Of a stretch of 64,000 nt of DNA, positions 25,925 through 33,904 are shown piece after piece. Position 1 is the first letter of the stretch; each line of letters opens with the position of its first letter. Both the position numbers and the translations under genes were made by a program. Origin of the DNA: Actinomycetaceae bacterium TAE3-ERU4. Lineage in GTDB: Bacteria > Actinomycetota > Actinomycetes > Actinomycetales > Actinomycetaceae. The stretch lies in NCBI GenBank assembly GCA_019218365.1, contig JAHUUJ010000001.1, positions 1-64,000 of the forward strand, in the 5' to 3' direction. The notes under the pieces are model-generated. The model did no database searches and was not told the origin of the DNA. It worked only from the letters and a program-made list of their open reading frames with translations.

Positions 25925-26323
25925 TCACAGTACAAGCAATCCCCGTCCGTCATACACACTCCCGCCCAATTGTCCGCCGTCTCTGATGACACAATCTAAA
26001 GCCATGATCAAAGCGACGACGCTGTCGATTTTCTCTGTGCTTTTTTGTTTGTCGGGTTTGATGTTTCCTGCTGGGTCGGTGTGCATGTGGATGTTGTCAA
26101 CCATCCATGACAGGACTGGGTGCCCGCCGTGTGCGAGGCGTCCTTCGAGGGCGAGTTTCATGAGTTCCTTTGATGGTGGGTTCATGTCCCTGAATCCTTG
26201 CCCAAACGGCACGACCGCGAAGCCAGCGTCTTCGAGGTTCTGGCTCATTTGGACTGCTCCCCACCGGTCGTAGGCAATCTCCCGAAGATCAAACCGAGGA
26301 GCGGATGTTAGATTGAATGACAC
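25925..26323 (-). pseudogene. phage terminase large subunit, C-terminal fragment
   Basis: About 120 residues read like the nuclease-side C-terminus of a terminase large subunit: F-D-L-R-E-I-A-Y-D-R-W-G, then V-V-P-F-G-Q-G-F-R-D-M, P-P-S-K-E-L-M-K-L, H-G-G-H-P-V-L-S-W-M and K-S-T-E-K-I-D-S-V-V-A-L-I-M-A-L-D. The ATPase half is gone and the first ten residues are unlikely to be native. It lies 2.5 kb upstream of the portal remnant in the same orientation, the usual order of a phage head module. Confidence 0.75.
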
Positions 26324-26600
26324 AACGAAAGCTCTACTCGAAAGCTCAATCTGACTCGGAGTGATAGCACCGTGCGCTAGGTTTGAGCACGGCGAGACTC
26401 TTCTTGGTATTGTTTGACCCGAAATAGATTTAGCATTCAGGCGAGAAACAAGCAGCCCTAAACGGCCTCGAACTTCTGGGCATATGTCTCAGGAGTAACG
26501 CCGAGTTAGGTCAGTGGTGAATTTTGCAGGTGCCATTTTGGAGGATTTTCAAGCTGGACAACAGCCCGTAATGGGGTTAATTCCCAAACCCGGCATGATG
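26324..26600. other. island spacer
   Basis: Between the terminase fragment and att-like copy 3 there is no open frame with protein character. Confidence 0.3.
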
Positions 26601-26607
26601 AAAGCAA

Positions 26608-26651
26608 AACCCCGACATTTTCGCCAGTTTTCTAGCCAAAACATCGGGGTT
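26608..26651. terminator. hairpin before att-like copy 3
   Basis: AACCCCGA and TCGGGGTT form the outer stem of a 44-base hairpin, with AT-rich inner pairing. A second smaller hairpin (CTTCAG…CTGAAG, about 26657-26682) follows. As at copies 1 and 2, stem-loops lie just before the repeat. Confidence 0.4.
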
Positions 26652-26688
26652 AGATACTTCAGATTCATATTAACTTCTGAAGCTAAAT

Positions 26689-26745
26689 GGTGGAGGTCAG
26701 GGGCACGTGTCGAACTCTTGGTCCTGAAAGAGCATCTGTTGATAA
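26689..26745. repeat. att-like repeat, copy 3
   Basis: GGTGGAGGTCAGGGGCACGT and on through GTCGAACT matches copies 1 and 2 with one substitution and one missing G, followed by the shared ATCTG-TGAT tail. It marks the change from AT-rich phage debris to the GC-rich AbiV/FGE block. Confidence 0.45.
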
Positions 26746-26996
26746 GAAGTCACTTGTCAGCGACATAAATGGAATCGACTACAGGCCGAGACAACATCCG
26801 GCTGGGAAGAATGCTTGTCGTGATATATTGCCACATGGTGAAGCGCAACCCCACCACATGCTGAGCGGCACTTACGTCGTATGTTGAAGATACACTCTAT
26901 CGCGTCCCGACAACAGAAAATGTCTAGCGATCCGGGCCAATCTGCCCCTGCCCCTTCGCCTTGGAGCATGTTAGTTGCAACTGCGATAATGGAAGA

Positions 26997-27833
26997 ATGG
27001 CCAAACAGCAGCACCTCCCCGCCGACCTCACTCCCGAACAGGTTATTGCCCTCCAGGACGCCCTGCTCGCGAACGCCGACCGTCTCCTGCTGGCGGCACT
27101 GTCATTGCTCAACAAAGGCGACGCCGCGCTAGCGCGTTCGCTTGGGATCCTCGGCATGGAGGAGTCGGGCAAGGCAATCGCCCTTCACGAGCGCCGAGTC
27201 AGTATGGCTCATAGCCCCGAAGGTGAAGCGTTCGTCAATGACCGACTCAAGAAACTCTGGCGCGAGCATCACCTCAAGCTCGACATAGTCCACCGCTTCC
27301 TGGCGGAGGAGCAATACTGGTTCGGCATCGAGCCGCCCAACCCCGAGGAGAACGCCGAGGCGCTCGGCACAATTGCAAAGTGGAAGCAGGAGCTTAACTC
27401 GTTCAAGCAGCGGGGCTTCTACGTCGACGTTTCGCCAGAGGGAGAGCTGCTTACTCCGGATGACGCAACCGATCCGGACGCTGTGCGCAAGGTGCTCGAG
27501 CACGTCCACCAGATAGGATGGCAGCTGCGGCTCGGAGAGCACATCGAGGGCAAACGCCAGGATGATCAAAAGCGCTCCGTGCCTCCAGCAACCGAGGAAG
27601 AGATTGAGCACATGCGGCAGCTCACGCGCCGGCTCGAGCCCGAAATGGTTGAGTCATTGCTGAAGTCGATGCGTGATGGTAGAGAGGGCACACCAATCAA
27701 TAACACCGCGTATGGATTCACGCTGTCCAGCGAGCCGTTCAAGAACGTGGGGCGTCCGGGTTACGAGGCTCAGGATCGCGAGCTGCAGTCCCTCTGGGAG
27801 CGCCTACATGGTGACGATGGGAGTGTCCCATGA
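26997..27833 (+). CDS. AbiV-family abortive-infection protein
   Basis: A protein of about 278 residues (start M-A-K-Q-Q-H-L). The N-terminal half carries the AbiV pattern: a first helix L-T-P-E-Q-V-I-A-L-Q-D-A-L-L-A-N-A, then L-L-A-A-L-S-L-L-N-K-G-D-A-A-L-A-R-S and G-M-E-E-S-G-K-A-I-A-L. The E-E-S-G-K core is the hallmark of this HEPN-like family, first known from phage abortive infection. The C-terminal half is helical and charged (residues about 110-270) and longer than in small AbiV proteins. The gene is clearly more GC-rich than its surroundings, indicating transfer. The start could instead be a TTG at 26961. Confidence 0.72.
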   Translation: MAKQQHLPADLTPEQVIALQDALLANADRLLLAALSLLNKGDAALARSLGILGMEESGKAIALHERRVSMAHSPEGEAFVNDRLKKLWREHHLKLDIVHRFLAEEQYWFGIEPPNPEENAEALGTIAKWKQELNSFKQRGFYVDVSPEGELLTPDDATDPDAVRKVLEHVHQIGWQLRLGEHIEGKRQDDQKRSVPPATEEEIEHMRQLTRRLEPEMVESLLKSMRDGREGTPINNTAYGFTLSSEPFKNVGRPGYEAQDRELQSLWERLHGDDGSVP

Positions 27834-28082
27834 AGGAGGCAAATCGGTGTAGTGCTGTGCTGCTCTTGAACGGGACCGTTGTCCGTACTCAACTTTGGCT
27901 ACAAAGCCCAGGTGAGTGCACGAAACGGCTGGGTGGGTGCAAAAGTCGGAGGAGTGGGTGCAAGCACCTGTCTGATAGGTGTATATTCCGGTTCCCACGA
28001 ACCTGCACTTGCAGCTAGCAAAGTTAATCGCCGAGCGACCTCACGTACGCGATGTGCTCTCCCTCACCGGCAATCTACACAT
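27834..28082. other. GC-rich spacer with short direct repeats
   Basis: Holds three imperfect repeats of GTGGGTGCAA type (about 27910-27970). A Cys-rich 62-codon frame opens by ATGA overlap with the AbiV stop but looks non-coding. It lies between the convergent AbiV and FGE genes; no strong terminator is seen. Confidence 0.35.
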
Positions 28083-29036
28083 TTACTCATCTACGCCACG
28101 AACGACTCTAAAACCTATATCTTCTGCGTGGAAGTCAGGGAAGGTCTTCCGCCTCGACGTCGCTCCGCAGGCACACGGCTTACTCAAGTAGCTACCACCT
28201 CTGAATACGCGATAGTCTCCGTATCGATCGGTGTCATAAAGGTCGAAGCACCACTCCCAGACGTTTCCAATCATATCAAAGAGTCCGAACTGGTTTGGGA
28301 GCTTACCCCCGACGTCGCGAAGCTGATTCCCTGAGTTCCCTTCGTACCACCCGATCTCGTCCAGTTCACCGTACCTGTAGCCAGTTCTCATTCCTCGGCA
28401 GGCAAATTGCCATTCAGCATCAGTGGGCAGACGGAAGCCTCGGCTCCCATGTCTCACTTCAACTTCAATCGACCGTTTTCCGATTTCATAGACTGACTCA
28501 AGCCCAGCCAATTCAGATAGCCGATTGCAGAAGTTGACCGAGTCCAGCCAACTCACGTGAACGGCTGGAATAGAGGCGCTCACCGGTTGTTCGGACAACC
28601 CCATCACGTTCCGATACAGCGAGCTGGTGACTGGTGTGTTAAGCATGTGGAATGGGCCGACTTCAACCTGACGTTCATGTACAATCTTTTCTCCGTGCGT
28701 GCCGGGCATAGCTATCTGATAGCTTGAACTGATCCACTTTTGCGGATCAACGAAATCCCTCACCAACTCCACGCCTGCATGAACGGCAACCAAGTTGTCT
28801 TCTACGTGTGCGATAACGTCCATCGAATCTCCACTCTGCTCTCGCAGCTCTGCATCGGAATTGGCTGTTATGAGATCTTCGAGACGAAAGCACCCACAGC
28901 GATATCTCTGGATTACTGAGTAAATTTCACTCGTCTGACCAGAATAATTATCAACCCAGCGACTACGACTCGGGGCTAACAATACGCAGATCTTATCATC
29001 GTCGCTTAATCCAGGCTCCATAGTACGACGCTTCAT
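28083..29036 (-). CDS. FGE/SUMF1-fold (EgtB/PvdO-like) protein with unknown N-terminal domain
   Basis: About 317 residues. The C-terminal two thirds (from about residue 100) is a formylglycine-generating-enzyme fold: V-E-V-G-P-F-H-M-L-N-T-P-V-T, V-S-W-L-D-S-V-N-F-C-N-R-L-S, G-F-R-L-P-T-D-A-E-W-Q-F-A-C-R-G, N-Q-F-G-L-F-D-M-I-G-N-V-W-E-W-C and R-V-F-R-G-G-S-Y. The Cys pair of true sulfatase activators is not evident, so a binding or other role is likely; this C-type-lectin-like fold is also used by variable proteins and conflict systems. The N-terminal 100 residues (I-C-V-L-L-A-P-S…) match nothing I know. The ATG at 29036 overlaps the recombinase stop by ATGA. Confidence 0.75.
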   Translation of the reverse strand: MKRRTMEPGLSDDDKICVLLAPSRSRWVDNYSGQTSEIYSVIQRYRCGCFRLEDLITANSDAELREQSGDSMDVIAHVEDNLVAVHAGVELVRDFVDPQKWISSSYQIAMPGTHGEKIVHERQVEVGPFHMLNTPVTSSLYRNVMGLSEQPVSASIPAVHVSWLDSVNFCNRLSELAGLESVYEIGKRSIEVEVRHGSRGFRLPTDAEWQFACRGMRTGYRYGELDEIGWYEGNSGNQLRDVGGKLPNQFGLFDMIGNVWEWCFDLYDTDRYGDYRVFRGGSYLSKPCACGATSRRKTFPDFHAEDIGFRVVRGVDE

Positions 29037-29234
29037 GCCTGCTTGCCGTTGTCCTTGAATGAGATCGAGATGCATCCGTCAGCCACCACCTCCGCGTGAT
29101 CGACCAGTAGTGCCCAGGCGTCGTCGCTGTATTCCAGCGGCGGGTTACTATCAAGGAAGTCGATGATTGCTCGAGCTTGGGCAAGCCGGGTCTGGCGATC
29201 GGTGATGGCTTCTTGCCTGGTGATTACTTCGTTG
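29033..29234 (-). pseudogene. C-terminal fragment of a serine recombinase at the island end
   Basis: The reading H-N-E-V-I-T-R-Q-E-A-I, then L-A-Q-A-R-A-I-I-D-F-L-D, P-P-L-E-Y-S-D-D-A-W-A-L-L-V-D-H-A and I-S-F-K-D-N-G-K-Q-A is the C-terminal end of a recombinase-family protein. It is different from and more GC-rich than copies A and B. The frame stops abruptly at the 3' end of tRNA-Ala, which marks the junction. Only about 65 codons remain. Confidence 0.65.
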
Positions 29235-29307
29235 TGGAGCTAGGGGGAATCGAACCCCCGACCTTCTCATTGCGAACGAGACGCGCTACCAACTGCGCTA
29301 TAGCCCC
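29235..29307 (-). tRNA. tRNA-Ala(CGC)
   Basis: A 73-base cloverleaf starting GGGGCTATAGCGCAGTTGGT, with anticodon loop TTCGCAA (anticodon CGC), T-arm GGGGGTTCGAATCCCCC and acceptor end GCTCCA. CCA is not encoded. Its 3' end abuts the recombinase fragment, so it is the likely attachment site of the accessory island. Confidence 0.95.
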
Positions 29308-29419
29308 TAAAACCTTGAAAAGTTTAGCACTTTTGAATTTAAAATGCTATTGGAAGTTTTTCCTTAGAATTGGCTTTATTCCAAGACTAACTCCCTATTT
29401 CCAAGGTTTAAGTATCAAA

Positions 29420-30358
29420 TTATCCTGCTGCGCGGCGGCGTTCAATTACCGTATCTACATCAAAGCGTAGGGATGCTCCATCAGCTACCTCTAGCGAGGT
29501 TAATGCCCCGGTTTCTGGGCGACGCGCCTGCATCGGTCGTACTGGAACGGCTACTCCGTGCGGGGCGGTTGGGTCTTTTACCAGCTCAACTTGGCGACGC
29601 GGAGCGGTAGCGCGCATCTGGTAAACCGGACGCGGCAGCTGGGTTGGTACCCAAGCGGAAGACTTGGTTCCCTGCGAAAGATTCTGGCTTCCCGCCACAT
29701 TCCCGGACTCACTTATCATGCTCGCGGTAACGCGTAGTTTTTCTTCTGCAGCGGCAGCCAGGGCCTTTTCTTCCGCAATTGCAGCGGCACGACGCGCCCG
29801 AGTTTCCACTCGGTACTGGGTGCGTAACCGAGATATTTCTTCATCGGCCTCAGCTAGCTGCGCGTTAAACCTATTGCTTACGATGGCCCCGTGCCCCAGC
29901 AGGGCAACACACATAGCAACCGGAAGCAACATCCACAGATAAGCTGTAAAACCAAAAATTGCAGAGATAAAAGAAAGAAGTAACAAGAAAGCAGAACCCA
30001 TCAACCCGAGTCGACGACGGGCAGCGGAAAGAGCTACCTTTCCTTTCAAACTAGAACGAGCCGAAATAGCTCCTGCCAGTTCAGTCTTCACAACCTGGGC
30101 CATCTCTGCCCCCTCCCCAACTTTCTTTCTAACTACCCGAGTTTTCGGGTGCAAACGAACCGATAAAGCCGTATCTGCAGTAACGGTTGGCCGAGTAGAA
30201 CGCTGCGGTATGCGTATATTCTCCGAAAATCTATCCTCGGCCTGGTTCATCGCTTGCCAAGCCCGATGACGAGCCAAAACCGGGATAAGACACAGCATTA
30301 CCACTATGCCCATCCCGAATATCAACCATCCACCAAACTCCACCCTAAAAACGTACAA
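29420..30358 (-). CDS. sepX: GlpR/SepX-type divisome membrane protein
   Basis: A 312-residue protein with one N-terminal span, a basic cytoplasmic region, two closely spaced spans (about 116-155), a coiled-coil (about 165-210, rich in A, E and R) and a Pro/Arg-rich tail ending R-R-R-A-A-G. This architecture and the position after galU–moeA-like–GNAT match the actinobacterial protein called SepX in Streptomyces and GlpR in Corynebacterium, which binds the gephyrin-like Glp and links it to FtsZ at the division site. The start is uncertain: a TTG at 30358 or a GTG at 30343, neither with a clear ribosome site. Confidence 0.75.
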   Translation of the reverse strand: MYVFRVEFGGWLIFGMGIVVMLCLIPVLARHRAWQAMNQAEDRFSENIRIPQRSTRPTVTADTALSVRLHPKTRVVRKKVGEGAEMAQVVKTELAGAISARSSLKGKVALSAARRRLGLMGSAFLLLLSFISAIFGFTAYLWMLLPVAMCVALLGHGAIVSNRFNAQLAEADEEISRLRTQYRVETRARRAAAIAEEKALAAAAEEKLRVTASMISESGNVAGSQNLSQGTKSSAWVPTQLPRPVYQMRATAPRRQVELVKDPTAPHGVAVPVRPMQARRPETGALTSLEVADGASLRFDVDTVIERRRAAG

Positions 30359-30443
30359 AAAAGTACAGCTAACCCCGGGAGGCGCGCCGATAAAAACTTA
30401 AAACATTGTAAAGAAATACCGATTATGCAGAAGAAAAGGAAAA

Positions 30444-31127
30444 TTAACGCGTAAGTAAGCGCTCTAACGGGGTCTTTTGAGCGACTTCCTCCGCCGTTAT
30501 CGCAAAGCTCAAATGATCAGTCCATTTTCCGTCACTGTACAAAAACTTCTCGCGCCGACCCTCGTAGCGCATTCCTAATTTACGAACCACTGACAAAGAA
30601 CGCTCATTTTCTGGGCGAATGTTTATCTCCACCCGGTGCAAATCCAAATCGGAAACTGCAAACTCTATTAGAGTAGCTACTGCCAGGGGAATAATTCCCC
30701 GCCCCGCAAACTCGGGAACAATCCAGTACCCACAACCGGCTGAGCGAACCGCCCTTAAAGCAATATCAAAAAGCGAAACTTCCCCCACGATTTGACCCTC
30801 CGCAACCACCGCGAAAGAATATCCCCGCCCCGCAAGCAGGTCAGAGTCATTATCGTAAATAAACTCAGATATAGTCGGGGCATCATCTTCAAATCCAGGA
30901 GGCATCTGTGCACTCCAAACGCTAAGCCAGCTACCCGCGCCTTCACGCAAAGACTGCACGTCAATGTGTTCACGTCCCACAATCAACTGCAGGTAAAGCT
31001 CATCCGGTAAAGCCGCACGCCCAGAGCTAAGCGGAGCCAAAGAACGGTACTCCTCCAAATAGCTAACCGGCACTTCAACCCGTAGCCCACGCAGAGAAGC
31101 CAACTTACGGTGACGCGAAAAAAACAC
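30444..31127 (-). CDS. GNAT N-acetyltransferase, RimJ-like
   Basis: A 227-residue acetyltransferase of the GNAT fold: S-F-A-V-V-A-E-G-Q-I-V-G-E-V-S-L-F (central strands), then the acetyl-CoA region I-V-P-E-F-A-G-R-G-I-I-P-L-A-V-A, the H-R-V-E-I-N-I-R-P-E-N strand and S-V-V-R-K-L-G-M-R-Y-E-G. RimJ-type enzymes acetylate protein N-termini. It lies 11 bases after the Glp gene, in the conserved galU–glp–rimJ–glpR order, starting with GTG. The actual substrate is unknown. Confidence 0.87.
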   Translation of the reverse strand: MFFSRHRKLASLRGLRVEVPVSYLEEYRSLAPLSSGRAALPDELYLQLIVGREHIDVQSLREGAGSWLSVWSAQMPPGFEDDAPTISEFIYDNDSDLLAGRGYSFAVVAEGQIVGEVSLFDIALRAVRSAGCGYWIVPEFAGRGIIPLAVATLIEFAVSDLDLHRVEINIRPENERSLSVVRKLGMRYEGRREKFLYSDGKWTDHLSFAITAEEVAQKTPLERLLTR

Positions 31128-31138
31128 CGAAAAACCCG

Positions 31139-32353
31139 TCAGTTATCCAGGAGTATACAAACCAGCTCGTCCCCGGCATTAACGTTGGTTACCGTCTCGG
31201 GAACAACCGCCAACGCATTGGACTTACCCAATGCCGAAAGCAAAAGCTGGTGCGGTCCGCCCTGTACAACGGCGGTGTAACCCTGGCGAGGGTCCCCTTC
31301 CAGTTTCACGCGCACAAATTCACGCCGCCCCCGCGGGGAATACCATCCACGGTCGACTTTAGCTCGCAAAGTTGGCCGGAACTTATCCGCCCATCCCGCC
31401 ATAGCTCGAATAGCAGGGTGCACAAATACGGCAAAAGAAACCTGCGCCGCAACCGGGTCGCCGGGCAGACAAAAAATTGGGATTCCCTTTCCTACATGTC
31501 CGACCCCATGAACTCGCCCAGGCCACATCGCGACCTGATCAAATTCAACTTCACCCAAAGGAGCTAGTACCTCGCGGACGGTATCAGCTTCAGAACCGGA
31601 CAGTCCACCAGTTGTCACGATTAAATCGGCTCTCACTAGCTGATCTTCAATCATCGAACGGAGCGCTCCACGCTGATCCGAAACCGCGCTGACTCGGAAA
31701 ACATCGGTTCCCAAATCAGCAGCCGCGGTAGCTAAAGCATGCCCGTTAACGTCAAAAACCTGTCCGGGATGAGGATTATCTCCCGGCTCCACCAGTTCAT
31801 CACCAATCGAAATCATTACTACCCGAGGGCGCGGATGCACCGATACGCGTGCCCTACCAGCCCCCGCCAGCAAAGCAATTTGACGAGAAGATAAACGAGT
31901 TCCCTTACGCACTAATGGTGTTCCGGCAGCCACGTCCTCAGCCGTGCGACGAATATTTTCGCCCGCCCGAGGAGCTGAACGTACCTTCACCCGCGCACGG
32001 CCACTATCTGTGTATTGCAAGGCCAGCACAGCGTCCGCCCCCTGCGGCAAAGGGGCACCGGAAGAAATTTTTGCCGCATGTCCCGGCAATAGGGAAAGCG
32101 GGTTAATATCTCCCGCATTGATTTCTTCAACCACCGCAAGTTCAACGGGTGAATCGGGGTGAGCTTCACGTACATCCGCCGATCGTAAAGCGTAACCATC
32201 GCAAGCCGCAGAATCTGTTACTGGAAGGTCAAAAGGAGCACAAACATCCTCGGCCAAAATACAGCCGACTGCTTCCACCAGGCTAACTTCAAGCTCTGGT
32301 AGTAAGCCAACCGCGCTAACACAATCCTTAGCGTGCTTAGCTACAGATTTCAC
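31139..32353 (-). CDS. glp: gephyrin-like molybdotransferase Glp (MoeA family)
   Basis: A 404-residue MoeA/gephyrin-family protein: an N-terminal domain with D-L-P-V-T-D-S-A-A-C-D-G-Y-A-L-R (about 41-56), and a MogA-like domain with I-S-I-G-D-E-L-V-E-P-G and V-T-T-G-G-L-S-G-S-E-A-D-T. It lacks the usual D-x-D-x-V variant at the GGxSxG site, and the C-terminal domain IV follows. MoeA inserts molybdenum into molybdopterin, but this actinobacterial paralogue sits beside GlpR/SepX and is known in Corynebacterium to bind FtsZ. The GTG start overlaps the galU stop by 4 bases (GTGA). No other molybdopterin genes are nearby, which favours the division role. Confidence 0.85.
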   Translation of the reverse strand: MKSVAKHAKDCVSAVGLLPELEVSLVEAVGCILAEDVCAPFDLPVTDSAACDGYALRSADVREAHPDSPVELAVVEEINAGDINPLSLLPGHAAKISSGAPLPQGADAVLALQYTDSGRARVKVRSAPRAGENIRRTAEDVAAGTPLVRKGTRLSSRQIALLAGAGRARVSVHPRPRVVMISIGDELVEPGDNPHPGQVFDVNGHALATAAADLGTDVFRVSAVSDQRGALRSMIEDQLVRADLIVTTGGLSGSEADTVREVLAPLGEVEFDQVAMWPGRVHGVGHVGKGIPIFCLPGDPVAAQVSFAVFVHPAIRAMAGWADKFRPTLRAKVDRGWYSPRGRREFVRVKLEGDPRQGYTAVVQGGPHQLLLSALGKSNALAVVPETVTNVNAGDELVCILLDN

Positions 32354-33255
32354 TGGTTACCATCCAAATCAAGCGATTTCAGCCAAGTGCGCAACTGTGG
32401 GCCAAGTTGCGCATCTTCCAATGCCAGCTCAACGTTTGCGGTTAAGTAGCCAAGTTTGTCGCCGGTATCGAAACGACGGTCCTTGATAATCACCGCATGG
32501 ACACCCCCGCCCTGTGCCGGGTCAAGGTCAATCAAAGTTGCTAGCGCGTCGGTAAGTTGAATCTCCCCACCGGCCCCGGTCGGCTGGTGTTCAAGTAGCC
32601 CGAAAACGGCCGGGTCAAGAACATAGCGCCCAACTACCGCATAGTTAGAAAGCTGAGTACCCGGAGCAGGCTTTTCTTTTAGTGCCGTGACTTTTAGGCC
32701 GCCATCTTCAGTTTCTTCTACGGCTGCATTACCGTAAGCGCTGATTTGGTCTTCGGGGACCTCCATCAAGGCAATTACCGAACCACCGTAGCGAGCACGA
32801 GTTTGAACCATTTCGGCAAGTAGCTCAGAAGTAGGGTGCATAATGTCGTCAGGCAAAAGTACCGCAAAAGCGCTATCGCCGACATGCGACTTTGCCTGCA
32901 GTACCGCATGACCCAAACCTAACGGTTCACCCTGACGTACAGAATGTACCTTAGCCAAGGCTTCACCACGCTCAGCCAAATCTGCGAGTTTATCTTTACC
33001 GTCCCTACGCAGTAGTGAAACTAGTTCCGCATCACGGTCAAAATAGTCCTCAATACAAGTCTTCGACTTTGAAGAGACTAACAACACATCACTAATTCCA
33101 GCGCGCGCAGCCTCTGCTACTACGTACTCAATTGCAGGAGTATCGACCAAAGGTAGCATCTCTTTTGGAACAGATTTTGTAATCGGAAGGAACCTAGTTC
33201 CGCGACCAGCGGCAGGAATTACAGCATATTCAACGGGATTAACTTGAGCACTCAT
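32350..33255 (-). CDS. galU: UTP–glucose-1-phosphate uridylyltransferase
   Basis: A 301-residue enzyme making UDP-glucose from UTP and glucose 1-phosphate for cell-surface glycans. The N-terminus has the nucleotide-binding loop A-A-G-R-G-T-R-F-L-P-I-T-K-S-V-P-K-E-M-L; F-A-V-L-L-P-D-D-I (metal site), L-K-E-K-P and G-E-I-Q-L-T-D-A follow. Length and motifs are typical of bacterial GalU. It is the first gene of the division-linked operon and appears to be transcribed from a leaderless promoter. Confidence 0.95.
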   Translation of the reverse strand: MSAQVNPVEYAVIPAAGRGTRFLPITKSVPKEMLPLVDTPAIEYVVAEAARAGISDVLLVSSKSKTCIEDYFDRDAELVSLLRRDGKDKLADLAERGEALAKVHSVRQGEPLGLGHAVLQAKSHVGDSAFAVLLPDDIMHPTSELLAEMVQTRARYGGSVIALMEVPEDQISAYGNAAVEETEDGGLKVTALKEKPAPGTQLSNYAVVGRYVLDPAVFGLLEHQPTGAGGEIQLTDALATLIDLDPAQGGGVHAVIIKDRRFDTGDKLGYLTANVELALEDAQLGPQLRTWLKSLDLDGNQ

Positions 33256-33261
33256 ACTCTA

Positions 33262-33290
33262 AGAGTAACTGCTAACACCGTCTACGACAA
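33262..33290 (-). promoter_or_regulatory. candidate leaderless promoter of galU
   Basis: On the minus strand TTGTCG (33285-33290), a 17-base spacer and TACTCT (33262-33267) lie 6 bases before the ATG, with no ribosome site between. The spacing is ideal for a housekeeping sigma promoter starting transcription at or next to the start codon. Confidence 0.55.
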
Positions 33291-33511
33291 AGACAATTAA
33301 GCAAAAATAGTTAGACAAAACAAACCGACAATAAACCTTACGTGTGATAAAACACAGCCTTTTTTAGCTATTTACAATAGCGCCTAGGCCTTTTCGCCTA
33401 TAACGTATATCAAGGCGCGTAGGTGAGAACTATCTTTCAGCTACAAATATTTCAGCGAACCAAATAGATTCGCAATTGCGCAAATCTTTTACTATCTACA
33501 AGGAGATAACC

Positions 33512-33895
33512 ATGCTTAAGGGATTCAAAGAATTCATTACCCGCGGAAACGTCGTCGACATGGCCGTTGGTGTCATTATCGCCGGAGCTTTCGCTCCCAT
33601 CGTCAAGGCCCTAACTGACGTCATCATGAACATGATTGGCGCCATCTTCGGAGCCCCCTCGTTCGACCAGCTCGGCGCTTTCACCCTCAACGGAGCTGTC
33701 ATCATGCCCGGTACCATCCTGACCGCCCTCATCAACTTCCTGATGGTCGCCGCTGCTGTCTACTTCTTCGTAGTCGTACCGGTTAACAAGGCTCGTGCTC
33801 GCAAGGCCGCCGCTGAAGAAGAAGCTCCTGCTGCTCCAGCCGAGGACGTTGCTCTTCTTTCCGAAATCCGCGACTTGCTCAAGCAGGGACGCTGA
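33512..33895 (+). CDS. mscL: large-conductance mechanosensitive channel MscL
   Basis: A 127-residue channel that opens under membrane tension to release solutes during osmotic downshock. It begins M-L-K-G-F-K-E-F-I-T-R-G-N-V-V-D-M-A-V-G-V-I-I-A-G-A-F, the classic first helix. A second span (residues about 65-90) and a charged C-terminal bundle ending E-I-R-D-L-L-K-Q-G-R follow. I chose the ATG at 33512 with AGGAG 8 bases upstream. Codon use is strongly biased toward C-ending codons, suggesting high expression. Confidence 0.96.
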   Translation: MLKGFKEFITRGNVVDMAVGVIIAGAFAPIVKALTDVIMNMIGAIFGAPSFDQLGAFTLNGAVIMPGTILTALINFLMVAAAVYFFVVVPVNKARARKAAAEEEAPAAPAEDVALLSEIRDLLKQGR

Positions 33896-33904
33896 TTCCA
33901 CCGC

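Noticed and set aside
27910-27970. Repeats of GTGGGTGCAA type as a possible CRISPR or iteron array
   Set aside because: Only three imperfect copies with unequal spacing and no unique spacers; too few and too irregular.
27830-28018. 62-codon Cys-rich frame overlapping the AbiV stop by ATGA
   Set aside because: Its composition is Arg/Cys-rich and irregular, the sequence contains short direct repeats, and nothing resembles a domain; the overlap is probably chance.
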